DNA of 64,000 bases from an uncultured Ignavibacteria bacterium (GTDB taxonomy: Bacteria; Bacteroidota; Ignavibacteria; Kapaibacteriales; UBA2268), in the NCBI GenBank assembly GCA_903862655.1, contig CAIOZA010000055.1, positions 108,334 to 172,333 of the forward strand. The letters run 5' to 3'. The notes below the pieces were generated by a model. The model was not told the DNA's origin and did not search any database. It was given only the letters and a program-made list of their open reading frames with translations. Of the stretch, positions 56,881-64,000 are shown piece by piece. The number at the start of each line of letters is the position of its first letter. Position 1 is the stretch's first letter. The position numbers and the translations under genes were made by a program.

Positions 56881-58896
56881 TTAAAGTTTGTAATCAGCCC
56901 CTTTTTTTAGAAAACCCATAAACTCAGACACATCTCTAGTAAAGGCTTTTGTCCCAATTAGTTTTTCTTCGGGGGTATAAATTACATAAAGTGGAAGTTC
57001 AATAGAATTAAATCTGTTTTTTTGAAAATTCTTGTTTGATTGATAAGGTTCATTTCGTCTGTCTGTATAAAGTCGTAATAATATCATATTTTCAAGATAA
57101 GATTTAATCTCATTCTTTGAAAACATATTGAGTTCCATCCAACGACAGTTTGTGCAGGTATAACCTGTGAAATCAATAAACAGCATCTTTTTCTTCTCTT
57201 TAGCCAGCTTTAGTGCTTCCTGATAATTGTCCATCCATATCAATTCTTCTTTTGATGTGGATATAGATCTGGCAGGTGCCGGTGTGTTTGCGCCAGCTGT
57301 AATATTTCCTGATTGTTTCGTTGACATTAACTCATTATAATTCGGTGGCGGTAAGAATGCATCCAGTTCGCCAAGTGGTTTGCCATAAAGACCTATCAAT
57401 AAATAAAAAGTTATTGAGGCAAATATAACAGCAAAAACAACCCTGGGAGTTCCTATAGAATCTACTGGTGCATCATGATGAAGTCTGAAAATACCAAGAA
57501 TATAAAGTATAATCATCACTGTGCAGGCAAGCCAAATTGATAAGAACAATTCACGTGGCAGAACGCCCCACATCCATACAAGGTCAGCATTGCTGAGGAA
57601 TTTAATAGCAGCCGCAATTTCAAGAAAACCCATAACGACTTTAATGTTATTCATCCATCCACCGGCTCTAGGAACCCTGTTTAATGCCGAAGGAAATAAA
57701 GCTAGTAAGAAAAATGGTGCTGCAAAAACTGCTGAAAAAGCAAGCATACCGGCGATTGGATAGAACCATTCTCCATGTCCGACCGATACTAGTGTTGTGC
57801 CAACAAATGGGACAGTACACGTGAAAGATGTTAATGAGAATGTGAGTCCCATTAACAAGACACTAATTATGCCTGATCCCTGACTCTTTGAGTTTAACTT
57901 GTTGAGGACGCCGGTTGGTAACTGAATTTCGAAAGCACCAAAAAGATTCAAAGCAAAAACTATAAATATTGTGGCAATTCCCAAATTGAGCCAGGGATTA
58001 GTCGCTAAATCCTGTATACCTGACGGACCATAAATACCGGCAAATAAAACTCCGATACCTGTAAATGTGAACATAATCCCCAAAGCATAAACCAAAGAAT
58101 CGACAAGACCTTTACTCTTTTTCTTTTCAGACCTTTTGGTAAAGAACGAAACAGTTATAGGAATCATTGGAAAAACACAAGGAGTAAGCAATGATAATGC
58201 TCCCTGTAGCATAGCAAACCAAATATAACTCCAGAAGCCTCGATTTTGCATCTCTATTGATTGTTCCTGTGATTCAGTCTTTTGAGCCGGATTCCCAACA
58301 GCCGAATGCTGAGTAGTTTGATCAGATTTTTGATCTTTGACTTCACTTGTGATTGCTGGAGACTGAACAGATTCAGTTTGATTCAATCCGGTTTCACTTT
58401 TGAAAATTTCTTTTAATATATTTATCTTAAATTCTGTAGGCGGCAGGCAGGAAGTCTCCGTGCATTGTTGTGTGTAAAGAATAACCTGAATTTTGTTATT
58501 ACTAAAATCAATATCTTTTGAGGCTTTCAAAGGAATTTCAAAAACTGCACGACCATAATAAGTTCCAATTTTCATGCTGAAGGCACTGTCATATTTAACT
58601 TTAGGTGGTGTTGCCTTGATTTTTCCACTCAATTTGAAAAAATTGTTTGGATTGAACGTAATTTCAGTCAGGATTGGACCTACATAATCGTCAGCCAGCT
58701 TTTTATTTAATTCATAAATATGCCAGCCTTTATCAATTGTTATAGTAAGTTGAATAGAAAATTCTTCATTGGCTTTGACAACCAATTTTGATGGCATAGC
58801 TACGGATTTAAAATGCTTATCATCTTCAGCTTTTAAAAAGATTGAATTTGATATTATTAAAGCTGATATTATCAAAAAAGTAATTAAGTTTTTCAT
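56881..58896 (-). CDS. dsbD: Thiol:disulfide interchange protein DsbD
   Basis: Inner-membrane protein that carries reducing power from cytosolic thioredoxin to the periplasm, for cytochrome maturation and disulfide repair. The 671-residue protein has a signal peptide, an N-terminal alpha-domain with its Cys pair (QQCTETSCLPP), a Ser/Gln-rich linker and a membrane core of eight helices with Cys in LTPCVFPMIPI and FTCTVPFVG. A C-terminal thioredoxin-like domain has FTGYTCTNCRWME (CxxC after TGYT). All functional Cys are in place. Gene alone; no partner is adjacent, though the CxxCH protein (36125) is the kind of substrate that needs such reductants. Confidence 0.94.
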   Translation of the reverse strand: MKNLITFLIISALIISNSIFLKAEDDKHFKSVAMPSKLVVKANEEFSIQLTITIDKGWHIYELNKKLADDYVGPILTEITFNPNNFFKLSGKIKATPPKVKYDSAFSMKIGTYYGRAVFEIPLKASKDIDFSNNKIQVILYTQQCTETSCLPPTEFKINILKEIFKSETGLNQTESVQSPAITSEVKDQKSDQTTQHSAVGNPAQKTESQEQSIEMQNRGFWSYIWFAMLQGALSLLTPCVFPMIPITVSFFTKRSEKKKSKGLVDSLVYALGIMFTFTGIGVLFAGIYGPSGIQDLATNPWLNLGIATIFIVFALNLFGAFEIQLPTGVLNKLNSKSQGSGIISVLLMGLTFSLTSFTCTVPFVGTTLVSVGHGEWFYPIAGMLAFSAVFAAPFFLLALFPSALNRVPRAGGWMNNIKVVMGFLEIAAAIKFLSNADLVWMWGVLPRELFLSIWLACTVMIILYILGIFRLHHDAPVDSIGTPRVVFAVIFASITFYLLIGLYGKPLGELDAFLPPPNYNELMSTKQSGNITAGANTPAPARSISTSKEELIWMDNYQEALKLAKEKKKMLFIDFTGYTCTNCRWMELNMFSKNEIKSYLENMILLRLYTDRRNEPYQSNKNFQKNRFNSIELPLYVIYTPEEKLIGTKAFTRDVSEFMGFLKKGADYKL

Positions 58897-58975
58897 TGAT
58901 TTTCTTAGTAAATGTAAAATATAAATTATAAAGACTACTAAAGCGTAATTTTAGTTATTAAAATAATAAAAAAAA

Positions 58976-59995
58976 TTATTCATCATCTGGCTGAATATAT
59001 GGAACGGCTCTTTTGAACTGGAAAGGTGAGTCAGATTTAGATTTACGATTAATCTCACTCTGAAGTCTTTCAGAAAATTTGAGCGCAGAATTATACCCAT
59101 AAGTTCTTAATAAATAATGAACAGCAACTACTTCGGCAATGACTGTTATATTTTTACCAGGGAAAATAGGAAGTTTAACTGTAGAAATCTGTACATCCAT
59201 TATGTTAGAAGGTTCATCTTCCTGACCTATTCTCGTATAGTCCACATCAGGATTGAATTCCTGTAGTTCTACAATAATCTCCAGTCTTTTCTGGAATCTA
59301 ATTGATCTAACTCCGAACATCTGTCTGACATCAATAATGCCCAAACCTCTAATTTCCATAAAATGCTGAACAAGATTTGTTCCGGTTCCCATCAGAATTG
59401 ATTCTTTCTTTTTCGTCAACATCACCACATCATCGGCCACGAGTCTATGACCTCTTTCTACCAAATCCAAAGCAACTTCACTTTTGCCAATTCCACTACG
59501 TCCCATAAACAAAATGCCTACACCGTAAACATCAACGAAAGAACCATGAACAACAGCTTGTGGCGCAAATTGATCGTCGAGATACTCGGTCATTATATAA
59601 ATGGTCTTAGTTGTGTCGTGTGGAGTCGAAAGTACTGCAATGCCATTTTTTGAAGCTAATTCAAGTAGTTCAGGTTCGAGTATGTGATTGTTGGTGAGAA
59701 TTATACATGGAATTTTGAAATTCAGCAAATTGCAGAAAGCTACAATTCTTTCCTCAGATGTCAAGCTCTTCAAATAGAAAATTTCTGTGTTTCCAAAAAT
59801 CTGAACAGAATGATTGCTGAATAGTTCAATAAATCCAGCAAGAGCAAGCTGAGGTCTGTATAAACTTTTTGAAATAATTTCATTGTTCAAACCAATAGAA
59901 TCATTAAGGCAAACAAGACCTGCCGGAGATTGAAGTATAGATTCAACCGGAATCTTTTCTTGCCGTAATATTTGAATGTTTTCTAATGCTCTCAT
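58976..59995 (-). CDS. hprK: HPr kinase/phosphorylase
   Basis: Bifunctional enzyme that phosphorylates the Ser of HPr (or a homologue) in response to carbon state. The N-terminal domain (about 1-130) is followed by the catalytic domain with HGSFVDVYG (catalytic His), P-loop GRSGIGKS, GHRLVADDVV and the HprK signature EIRGLGIIDVRQMFG. Length 339 is slightly longer than the usual 310. No ptsH or ptsI gene is nearby. The gene lies downstream of hpf but a terminator separates them. Confidence 0.93.
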   Translation of the reverse strand: MRALENIQILRQEKIPVESILQSPAGLVCLNDSIGLNNEIISKSLYRPQLALAGFIELFSNHSVQIFGNTEIFYLKSLTSEERIVAFCNLLNFKIPCIILTNNHILEPELLELASKNGIAVLSTPHDTTKTIYIMTEYLDDQFAPQAVVHGSFVDVYGVGILFMGRSGIGKSEVALDLVERGHRLVADDVVMLTKKKESILMGTGTNLVQHFMEIRGLGIIDVRQMFGVRSIRFQKRLEIIVELQEFNPDVDYTRIGQEDEPSNIMDVQISTVKLPIFPGKNITVIAEVVAVHYLLRTYGYNSALKFSERLQSEINRKSKSDSPFQFKRAVPYIQPDDE

Positions 59996-60040
59996 TCGTT
60001 TATTTGAAATATTGAATTTTAAAAAATCTAATTAACAAAG

Positions 60041-60068
60041 AAAGGGGCATTTTTACAAGCCCCTTTTT
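60041..60068 (-). terminator. Terminator of hpf
   Basis: An 8-bp stem aaaggggc (60041-60048) with gccccttt (60059-60066) and a ten-base loop. On the minus strand a T-rich tail (tttctttg) follows. It lies between hpf and hprK, so hpf probably ends here, though read-through is possible. Confidence 0.78.
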
Positions 60069-60093
60069 AAAAAAAATTATTTAATAAAAAAAA

Positions 60094-60378
60094 TTATAAG
60101 CCTGCAAGTTTTTCTCTTGATTTTTTAAGTAGGCGAATCATTTTATCCGATGCTTCATTTATACTTTTGGTAAAGTCATCGGAACTATCTTTTACTACTA
60201 ATATGTTACCGTGAACATGTACTTTGAATTCCACAGTACTCTCCGATTCAGCAATGAATTCCACTTGGGTGCTAGTGATTCCGTCATGAAATTTTTCAAA
60301 TCGTGATGCAAGTTCTATTGCCGCTTCGTGAAGCTCAGGTCTAGACTTCAAATGCCTGAAAGTTACTTGTGTTTGCAT
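60094..60378 (-). CDS. hpf: Ribosome hibernation-promoting factor (HPF/YfiA family)
   Basis: Short HPF-type protein of 94 residues that binds the 30S decoding site in stationary phase. The start at 60378 (MQTQVTFRHL) is chosen over an in-frame ATG 12 bases upstream because gagg lies at 60385-60388, six bases before it. The beta-alpha-beta fold has QVTFRHLKSRPELHEAA, EFIAESESTVEFKVHVHG and a Lys-rich end. The long-form C-terminal dimerisation domain is absent, so another factor may be needed to form 100S particles. Followed by a terminator. Confidence 0.88.
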   Translation of the reverse strand: MQTQVTFRHLKSRPELHEAAIELASRFEKFHDGITSTQVEFIAESESTVEFKVHVHGNILVVKDSSDDFTKSINEASDKMIRLLKKSREKLAGL

Positions 60379-60511
60379 TATGAACCTCATATAAAAACTA
60401 GTGATTTAAGCTTAGAGTCAGGGAGACTAATTTATAGAATTAATGTCACCAACTCTTCCTATTTAATATTAACGGTTAAAAATTCAAATAATTTAATTTT
60501 TTTTGAAATTA

Positions 60512-61345
60512 TTAAATTTTATTTAAATCATGATATAGATTAAAACTAATTCCAAAATTCAGATTAATATAAAATGGGAGAAATAAAATCTTATTACTCC
60601 AATTATCGGGAGAATTTGATATTTGGTCTCGGATATTTTTATATATCGGAACCATTCTGTTCAGCCAAAGTAACGAGCCTTCAAAATGCAAACCACCCAA
60701 AAATTGTCTTTCAGATTTGCTGTCAAATTCAAGATCAATTCCTGCATAAAGCCTTAAAGCCAGTGAATAATTATCGTCGTCGAAAGCCTGTCCTGATTTT
60801 CTTTTCTCAAAGTCTGCATTCGATGTTACAGTTTCTATCCAACTAATACTGCTATACGAAAGCCCCACACCAATGCCTGCTAAAGACCGATAGGGTGAAG
60901 GAACAGACAGGAATTCAAGGCAAATCAATGTTGTATTTGTACTAACGTTGATCTGCTCTGCAATTGAACGGCTTATAGTTTTTCCAAATTGCTGGTAATT
61001 TTGAGTATAATCATCATTAAGAGATGCGGTAGAGTAATCGAAAAGGATACAAGGTCTTAATTTTTTAGAAAAATCCAATTTGTAATATATAGTTAGAGCA
61101 GGAGAGACTTTATAATTTGTATTTACTCCATTAACGAATTTAATATAATCTTCAGTAAATTCCTGTGATTGGGAAACAAATGAGAATCCGGTCATGATTT
61201 GTAAAATACTTTTCATTGTATAGGCTCTCTTGGTCGAGTCTGAGTCAGAGATTGAGCAATATAAAGTAGTACTAAGAATAACAACAATTATAGCAATCGT
61301 CATTATTCTTAAAACAAAACAATAATTTATATAAAATTTTTGCAA
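60512..61345 (-). CDS. Unknown exported protein, probably a small outer-membrane barrel
   Basis: A 277-residue protein with an N-terminal hydrophobic segment (about 12-30) and many alternating strands (RPCILFDYST, SLALRLYAGIDLEF, GLHFEGSLLWL). The end FGISFNLYHDLNKI lacks a clean terminal aromatic, so the barrel call is weak. No known domain is recognised. The start may be one of several Met residues. It lies 12 bases downstream of accD and could be cotranscribed with it. Confidence 0.6.
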   Translation of the reverse strand: MQKFYINYCFVLRIMTIAIIVVILSTTLYCSISDSDSTKRAYTMKSILQIMTGFSFVSQSQEFTEDYIKFVNGVNTNYKVSPALTIYYKLDFSKKLRPCILFDYSTASLNDDYTQNYQQFGKTISRSIAEQINVSTNTTLICLEFLSVPSPYRSLAGIGVGLSYSSISWIETVTSNADFEKRKSGQAFDDDNYSLALRLYAGIDLEFDSKSERQFLGGLHFEGSLLWLNRMVPIYKNIRDQISNSPDNWSNKILFLPFYINLNFGISFNLYHDLNKI

Positions 61346-61357
61346 TTCAAAAAAAAA

Positions 61358-62197
61358 TTACTTTCCAAACCAGTTAATCATTTGAACAAGAGTCTTTTTT
61401 AAATCTTTTCGAGGCACAATAGTATCAACAAATCCCTTTTCAAGCAAAAATTCTGATCTTTGAAATCCTGCCGGAAGTTTACGTCTGATTGTCTGCTCAA
61501 TAACTCTAGGTCCAGCAAATCCAATAAGTGCTCCTGGTTCAGCTAATATAACATCTCCGAGCATACCATAAGAAGCTGTAACACCGCCAGTTGTTGGGTC
61601 TGTAAGTAAAGTGATATATGCAATACTAGCTTCAGCCAATTCACCAAGAATGGCACTTGTTTTAGCCATTTGCATCAGTGATAATGCAGCTTCTTGCATA
61701 CGTGCACCACCTGATGTTGTAATGATTAATAATGGGGCTTTATGTTCTAATGAATATTTTGCTGCACGGAATATCTTTTCACCAACTACTGATCCCATAC
61801 TTCCACCGATGAAATTAAAATTCATGCATCCAAAAGATAATTTGTGACCTTCGACCAATCCATGACCAGTCGTAATCGCATCACCGAGATTAGTTTTTTT
61901 ATGTGCGTCGATGATTCTGTCTTTATATGGTTTTGTATCGACAAAATTTAATGTGTCAGAAGAAATTAGGTTATTGTTTGTTTCGGTGAAAGTTCCTTGA
62001 TCAAAAATAATGTCAATAAACTCTTCACTACCAATCCTAAAATGGAAATTACATTTAGGGCATGAAAATAAATTCTCTTCCAACTGTCTTTTATATATAA
62101 TGTCTGAACAGGTAGGGCATTTTGTCCATAATCCATCAGGCATCTCTCTTTGTGTTTTTTCAGTAATATTGTCTTTTGTTCTTAAAAACCAAGCCAT
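61358..62197 (-). CDS. accD: Acetyl-CoA carboxylase carboxyltransferase subunit beta
   Basis: Beta subunit of the carboxyltransferase that forms malonyl-CoA for fatty-acid synthesis. The N-terminal zinc ribbon has Cys27, Cys30, Cys46 and Cys49 (CPTC and CPKC). The crotonase-fold domain has FIGGSMGSVVGEK, LLIITTSGGARMQEA and GALIGFAGPRVIEQT. Length 279 is normal. accA is not nearby. The unknown barrel-like gene follows closely. The gene sits immediately after ftsW, where most dcw clusters have murG. Confidence 0.96.
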   Translation of the reverse strand: MAWFLRTKDNITEKTQREMPDGLWTKCPTCSDIIYKRQLEENLFSCPKCNFHFRIGSEEFIDIIFDQGTFTETNNNLISSDTLNFVDTKPYKDRIIDAHKKTNLGDAITTGHGLVEGHKLSFGCMNFNFIGGSMGSVVGEKIFRAAKYSLEHKAPLLIITTSGGARMQEAALSLMQMAKTSAILGELAEASIAYITLLTDPTTGGVTASYGMLGDVILAEPGALIGFAGPRVIEQTIRRKLPAGFQRSEFLLEKGFVDTIVPRKDLKKTLVQMINWFGK

Positions 62198-62262
62198 TTT
62201 GTTCCCAGAATAAAAAAATGAATAGAATGTAACTACTAACTTAGGATATTATTTATCTAAAT

Positions 62263-63393
62263 TCAAGTAAATTTTTGATTTGTATTGTTACCTTTGACTG
62301 AGTGAGATGAAATGTTTAGTAAAATTCCCATAGCAACGCAGTAAAATATAATTGCCGTACCTCCATAGCTGACGAAAGGCATAGGAAGCCCTGTGGTTGG
62401 TAATAATCCTGTATTTACAGCCGCACTAACAAAAGCATATAAAATAAAAGTGAAGATTATGCCAAAAGCAAGAAAGTATCCAAAATTATCTGGAGCATTT
62501 CTGGCTATCTTGATTCCTCTCCATGCCATTATGATAAAAACAATTATAATCAACACTGTTCCTATAAAACCATATTCTTCGCCAATTATTGAAAATATAA
62601 AATCACCGTAAGCTTCTGGAAGAAAAAGTAAACTTTGTCTGCTCTGACCAGGACCCAAACCAAATATGCCTCCACTTCCAAATGCAATTATTGCCTGTTG
62701 AGATTGGAATGCAGCATCACTTATATCACTGGAACCGCTAGCCATACCAACATAATTAATTATTCTTTGCATTCGATATGCTGCTGAAACGGCATAGCCG
62801 ACTAAACCAATAAATGCAATAATTCCAATAACAGAAAGATGTTTTCCATTAGCATTTCCTACAAACATCATGGCGATCGAAATAATAAATATGACCATTG
62901 CAGATGAAAAATTTGGTTGTAGCGCAATAAGCAAACATACAATAAAGCTCCATATAAGGAGAGGTAGAAGTCCTAACTTAAAATCTTTGATTACCTCTTG
63001 CCTTTGAGTTAACAGTGCCGCAAAATGTATTACAAGGGCAAATTTAGCTAACTCTGATGGTTGGAAGTTCACAGGCCCAATATATATCCATCGATATGCA
63101 CCATTAATTGGAGAACTTATCAGAAATACAAGCACTAACGGGATAAGAGCTGCAAACATGATTGGCTTAGAATATCTCATCCATACATGATAATCAATTT
63201 TCATGAAAAATATCAAGGCCAATAAACCTATCATTACTCGTATGGTATGATTGATAAACAGCTTGTCGTAATCGCCAAAACGATATTCCGCTATCGATGC
63301 ACTTGCAGAATATACAAATGCAATGCTGAACAGCATCAATCCCAATGTTGCCATCAGCATTATCCAGTCTATATGGCCTTTTGTTTTAAACAA
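62263..63393 (-). CDS. ftsW: FtsW-type SEDS peptidoglycan polymerase
   Basis: Polytopic membrane protein (376 residues, ten helices) of the SEDS family, the lipid II polymerase for septal wall synthesis. It shows HIDWIMLMATLGLMLFS at the start, the FQPSELAKFALV motif of the family, ALQPNFSSAMVIF and the C-terminal PTTGLPMPFVSYGGTAII block, all typical. Assignment to FtsW rather than RodA is supported by the murD-ftsW linkage. It follows the small membrane-protein gene by eight bases. Confidence 0.93.
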   Translation of the reverse strand: MFKTKGHIDWIMLMATLGLMLFSIAFVYSASASIAEYRFGDYDKLFINHTIRVMIGLLALIFFMKIDYHVWMRYSKPIMFAALIPLVLVFLISSPINGAYRWIYIGPVNFQPSELAKFALVIHFAALLTQRQEVIKDFKLGLLPLLIWSFIVCLLIALQPNFSSAMVIFIISIAMMFVGNANGKHLSVIGIIAFIGLVGYAVSAAYRMQRIINYVGMASGSSDISDAAFQSQQAIIAFGSGGIFGLGPGQSRQSLLFLPEAYGDFIFSIIGEEYGFIGTVLIIIVFIIMAWRGIKIARNAPDNFGYFLAFGIIFTFILYAFVSAAVNTGLLPTTGLPMPFVSYGGTAIIFYCVAMGILLNISSHSVKGNNTNQKFT

Positions 63394-63401
63394 TTTATTA
63401 T

Positions 63402-63731
63402 TTAATACAAATTGAACATTTTTAGAATATAAGCCAGAAAGAAAAACATGCCAATCATTTCGAAAATAATCACCATATTCATTCTTGAGCCTATTGGATT
63501 AGAATTCTCATCCATATTCCAATGCTTCTGAAATTTATTGGAAGCCATCATATAGGAAACACCCCAACATAGCAGAGCCAAGGAATTAAATCTATAATTC
63601 GAATTAAATGGTTTGTTGGGTATATTAATCATGCCAACAATACCAAGCAATAAGAAAAATATACCGACCCAAAACCTTGTGGAATGCTTAAATATCAGTC
63701 CGAATCCGAAGAATTTAAAGATGTTATTCAT
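63402..63731 (-). CDS. Small membrane protein between murD and ftsW
   Basis: A 109-residue protein with about three membrane helices (around 20-38, 48-65 and 85-107). I do not recognise it. The ATG at 63731 is preferred; a GTG at 63740 would add three residues. It overlaps the murD end and precedes ftsW by eight bases, so it is clearly in the division transcript. This position suggests a division or wall-synthesis role, but no family can be named. Confidence 0.8.
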   Translation of the reverse strand: MNNIFKFFGFGLIFKHSTRFWVGIFFLLLGIVGMINIPNKPFNSNYRFNSLALLCWGVSYMMASNKFQKHWNMDENSNPIGSRMNMVIIFEMIGMFFFLAYILKMFNLY

Positions 63732-64000
63732 CACTGTCACTCATTGAATTTACAATTCTCTTAAATTCTTCACCTCTATGCTCATAATTCATGAACATGT
63801 CGAATGATTTGCACGCCGGAGTAAATAAGACTAGATCTCCCTTTTGTGCTTGATTCTTGGAATGTAAAACTGCTGATTCAAGAGATTCTGCTTTAATGCA
63901 TCGTACTTTCGTACAGTAATAATTGAATATCACATCCGCTTCTTCTCCAATACAAACAATAGCCCTAACATTATTCTTGACCAGCTCATCCAGTTGAGAA
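63724..64000 (-). CDS. murD: UDP-N-acetylmuramoylalanine-D-glutamate ligase, C-terminal end
   Basis: The 3' end of murD, which enters the window from the right edge. About 91 residues are visible: QLDELVKNNVRAIVCIGE, the block around LVLFTPACKSFDMF and NYEHRGEEFKRIV, which is the family C-terminal signature. It adds D-Glu to UDP-MurNAc-Ala. The frame is open to the edge, so a GTG inside the frame at 63933 is not the start. It overlaps the small membrane-protein gene. Confidence 0.93.
   Translation of the reverse strand, partial: SQLDELVKNNVRAIVCIGEEADVIFNYYCTKVRCIKAESLESAVLHSKNQAQKGDLVLFTPACKSFDMFMNYEHRGEEFKRIVNSMSDSDE

Overview
The window is 64 kb of visibly AT-rich chromosome from a free-living Gram-negative bacterium of the Bacteroidota/Chlorobiota (FCB) group. 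The most likely home is a deep lineage such as Ignavibacteria or Kapabacteria; this is inference from gene content, not from a marker-gene tree. Four or five secreted proteins end in type IX secretion (T9SS) sorting domains, and there are several outer-membrane beta-barrel proteins. Unlike typical Bacteroides relatives, it also has a sigma-54 activator, an HDOD protein, a PilM-like protein and recognisable Shine-Dalgarno sequences (for example at 46997-47002, 54054-54058 and 60385-60388). I see no tRNA, rRNA, CRISPR array, prophage or intact insertion sequence.

Layout. 1-5.9 kb: 3' part of lepA, then lepB and hemW, facing rsmD and a PilM-like gene; then an SDR-family gene. 6-16.4 kb: a large Asp-box propeller protein with a T9SS tail, a tripartite RND efflux operon (adaptor, pump, TolC-like channel), and a secreted CocE-type hydrolase. 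16.4-24.6 kb: glycosyltransferase, nth, an ABC ATPase with an outer-membrane barrel, a HAD hydrolase, nadD, a PspC/LiaF-like envelope-stress pair, an unrecognised membrane protein and an OsmC protein. 24.6-31.6 kb: a cell-wall amidase and a one-carbon/methionine pair (bifunctional homocysteine methyltransferase/MTHFR, then full-length MetH). 31.9-36.8 kb: an HDOD protein, a NarL-type two-component pair with a four-PAS kinase, a tiny Cys/Lys-rich peptide gene and a CxxCH protein with a T9SS tail. 36.9-46.6 kb: a GT-C-like membrane protein, def, gmk, a TPR protein, an RRM RNA-binding protein, an M64 metallopeptidase with a lipoprotein, and monomeric isocitrate dehydrogenase. 47-51.4 kb: a signalling cluster (see below). 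51.4-64 kb: a VOC/PhnB-like pseudogene remnant, ettA, hemerythrin, a T9SS/PCMD-like protein and barrel, an OmpA-like protein, dsbD, hprK, hpf, accD and part of a cell-division cluster (ftsW, a small membrane protein, 3' end of murD).

The most interesting system is at 46.77-51.42 kb. Two identical 17-bp, near-palindromic direct repeats lie 80 bp apart, upstream of a sequence with the GG-N10-GC form of a sigma-54 promoter (46935-46950). The first gene encodes an unusual response regulator: a receiver followed by two Lrp/AsnC-type (RAM-like) ligand-binding domains and no DNA-binding domain. It is followed by a soluble PAS histidine kinase and an NtrC-family sigma-54 activator. The geometry fits a self-activating sigma-54 module in which phosphorylation and a small-molecule signal could be combined. 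Other points for a second look: a hemerythrin with one canonical His ligand replaced by Gln, a 35-residue Cys/Lys-rich peptide gene, an ABC ATPase with no permease, and the structured leader of the RRM gene.
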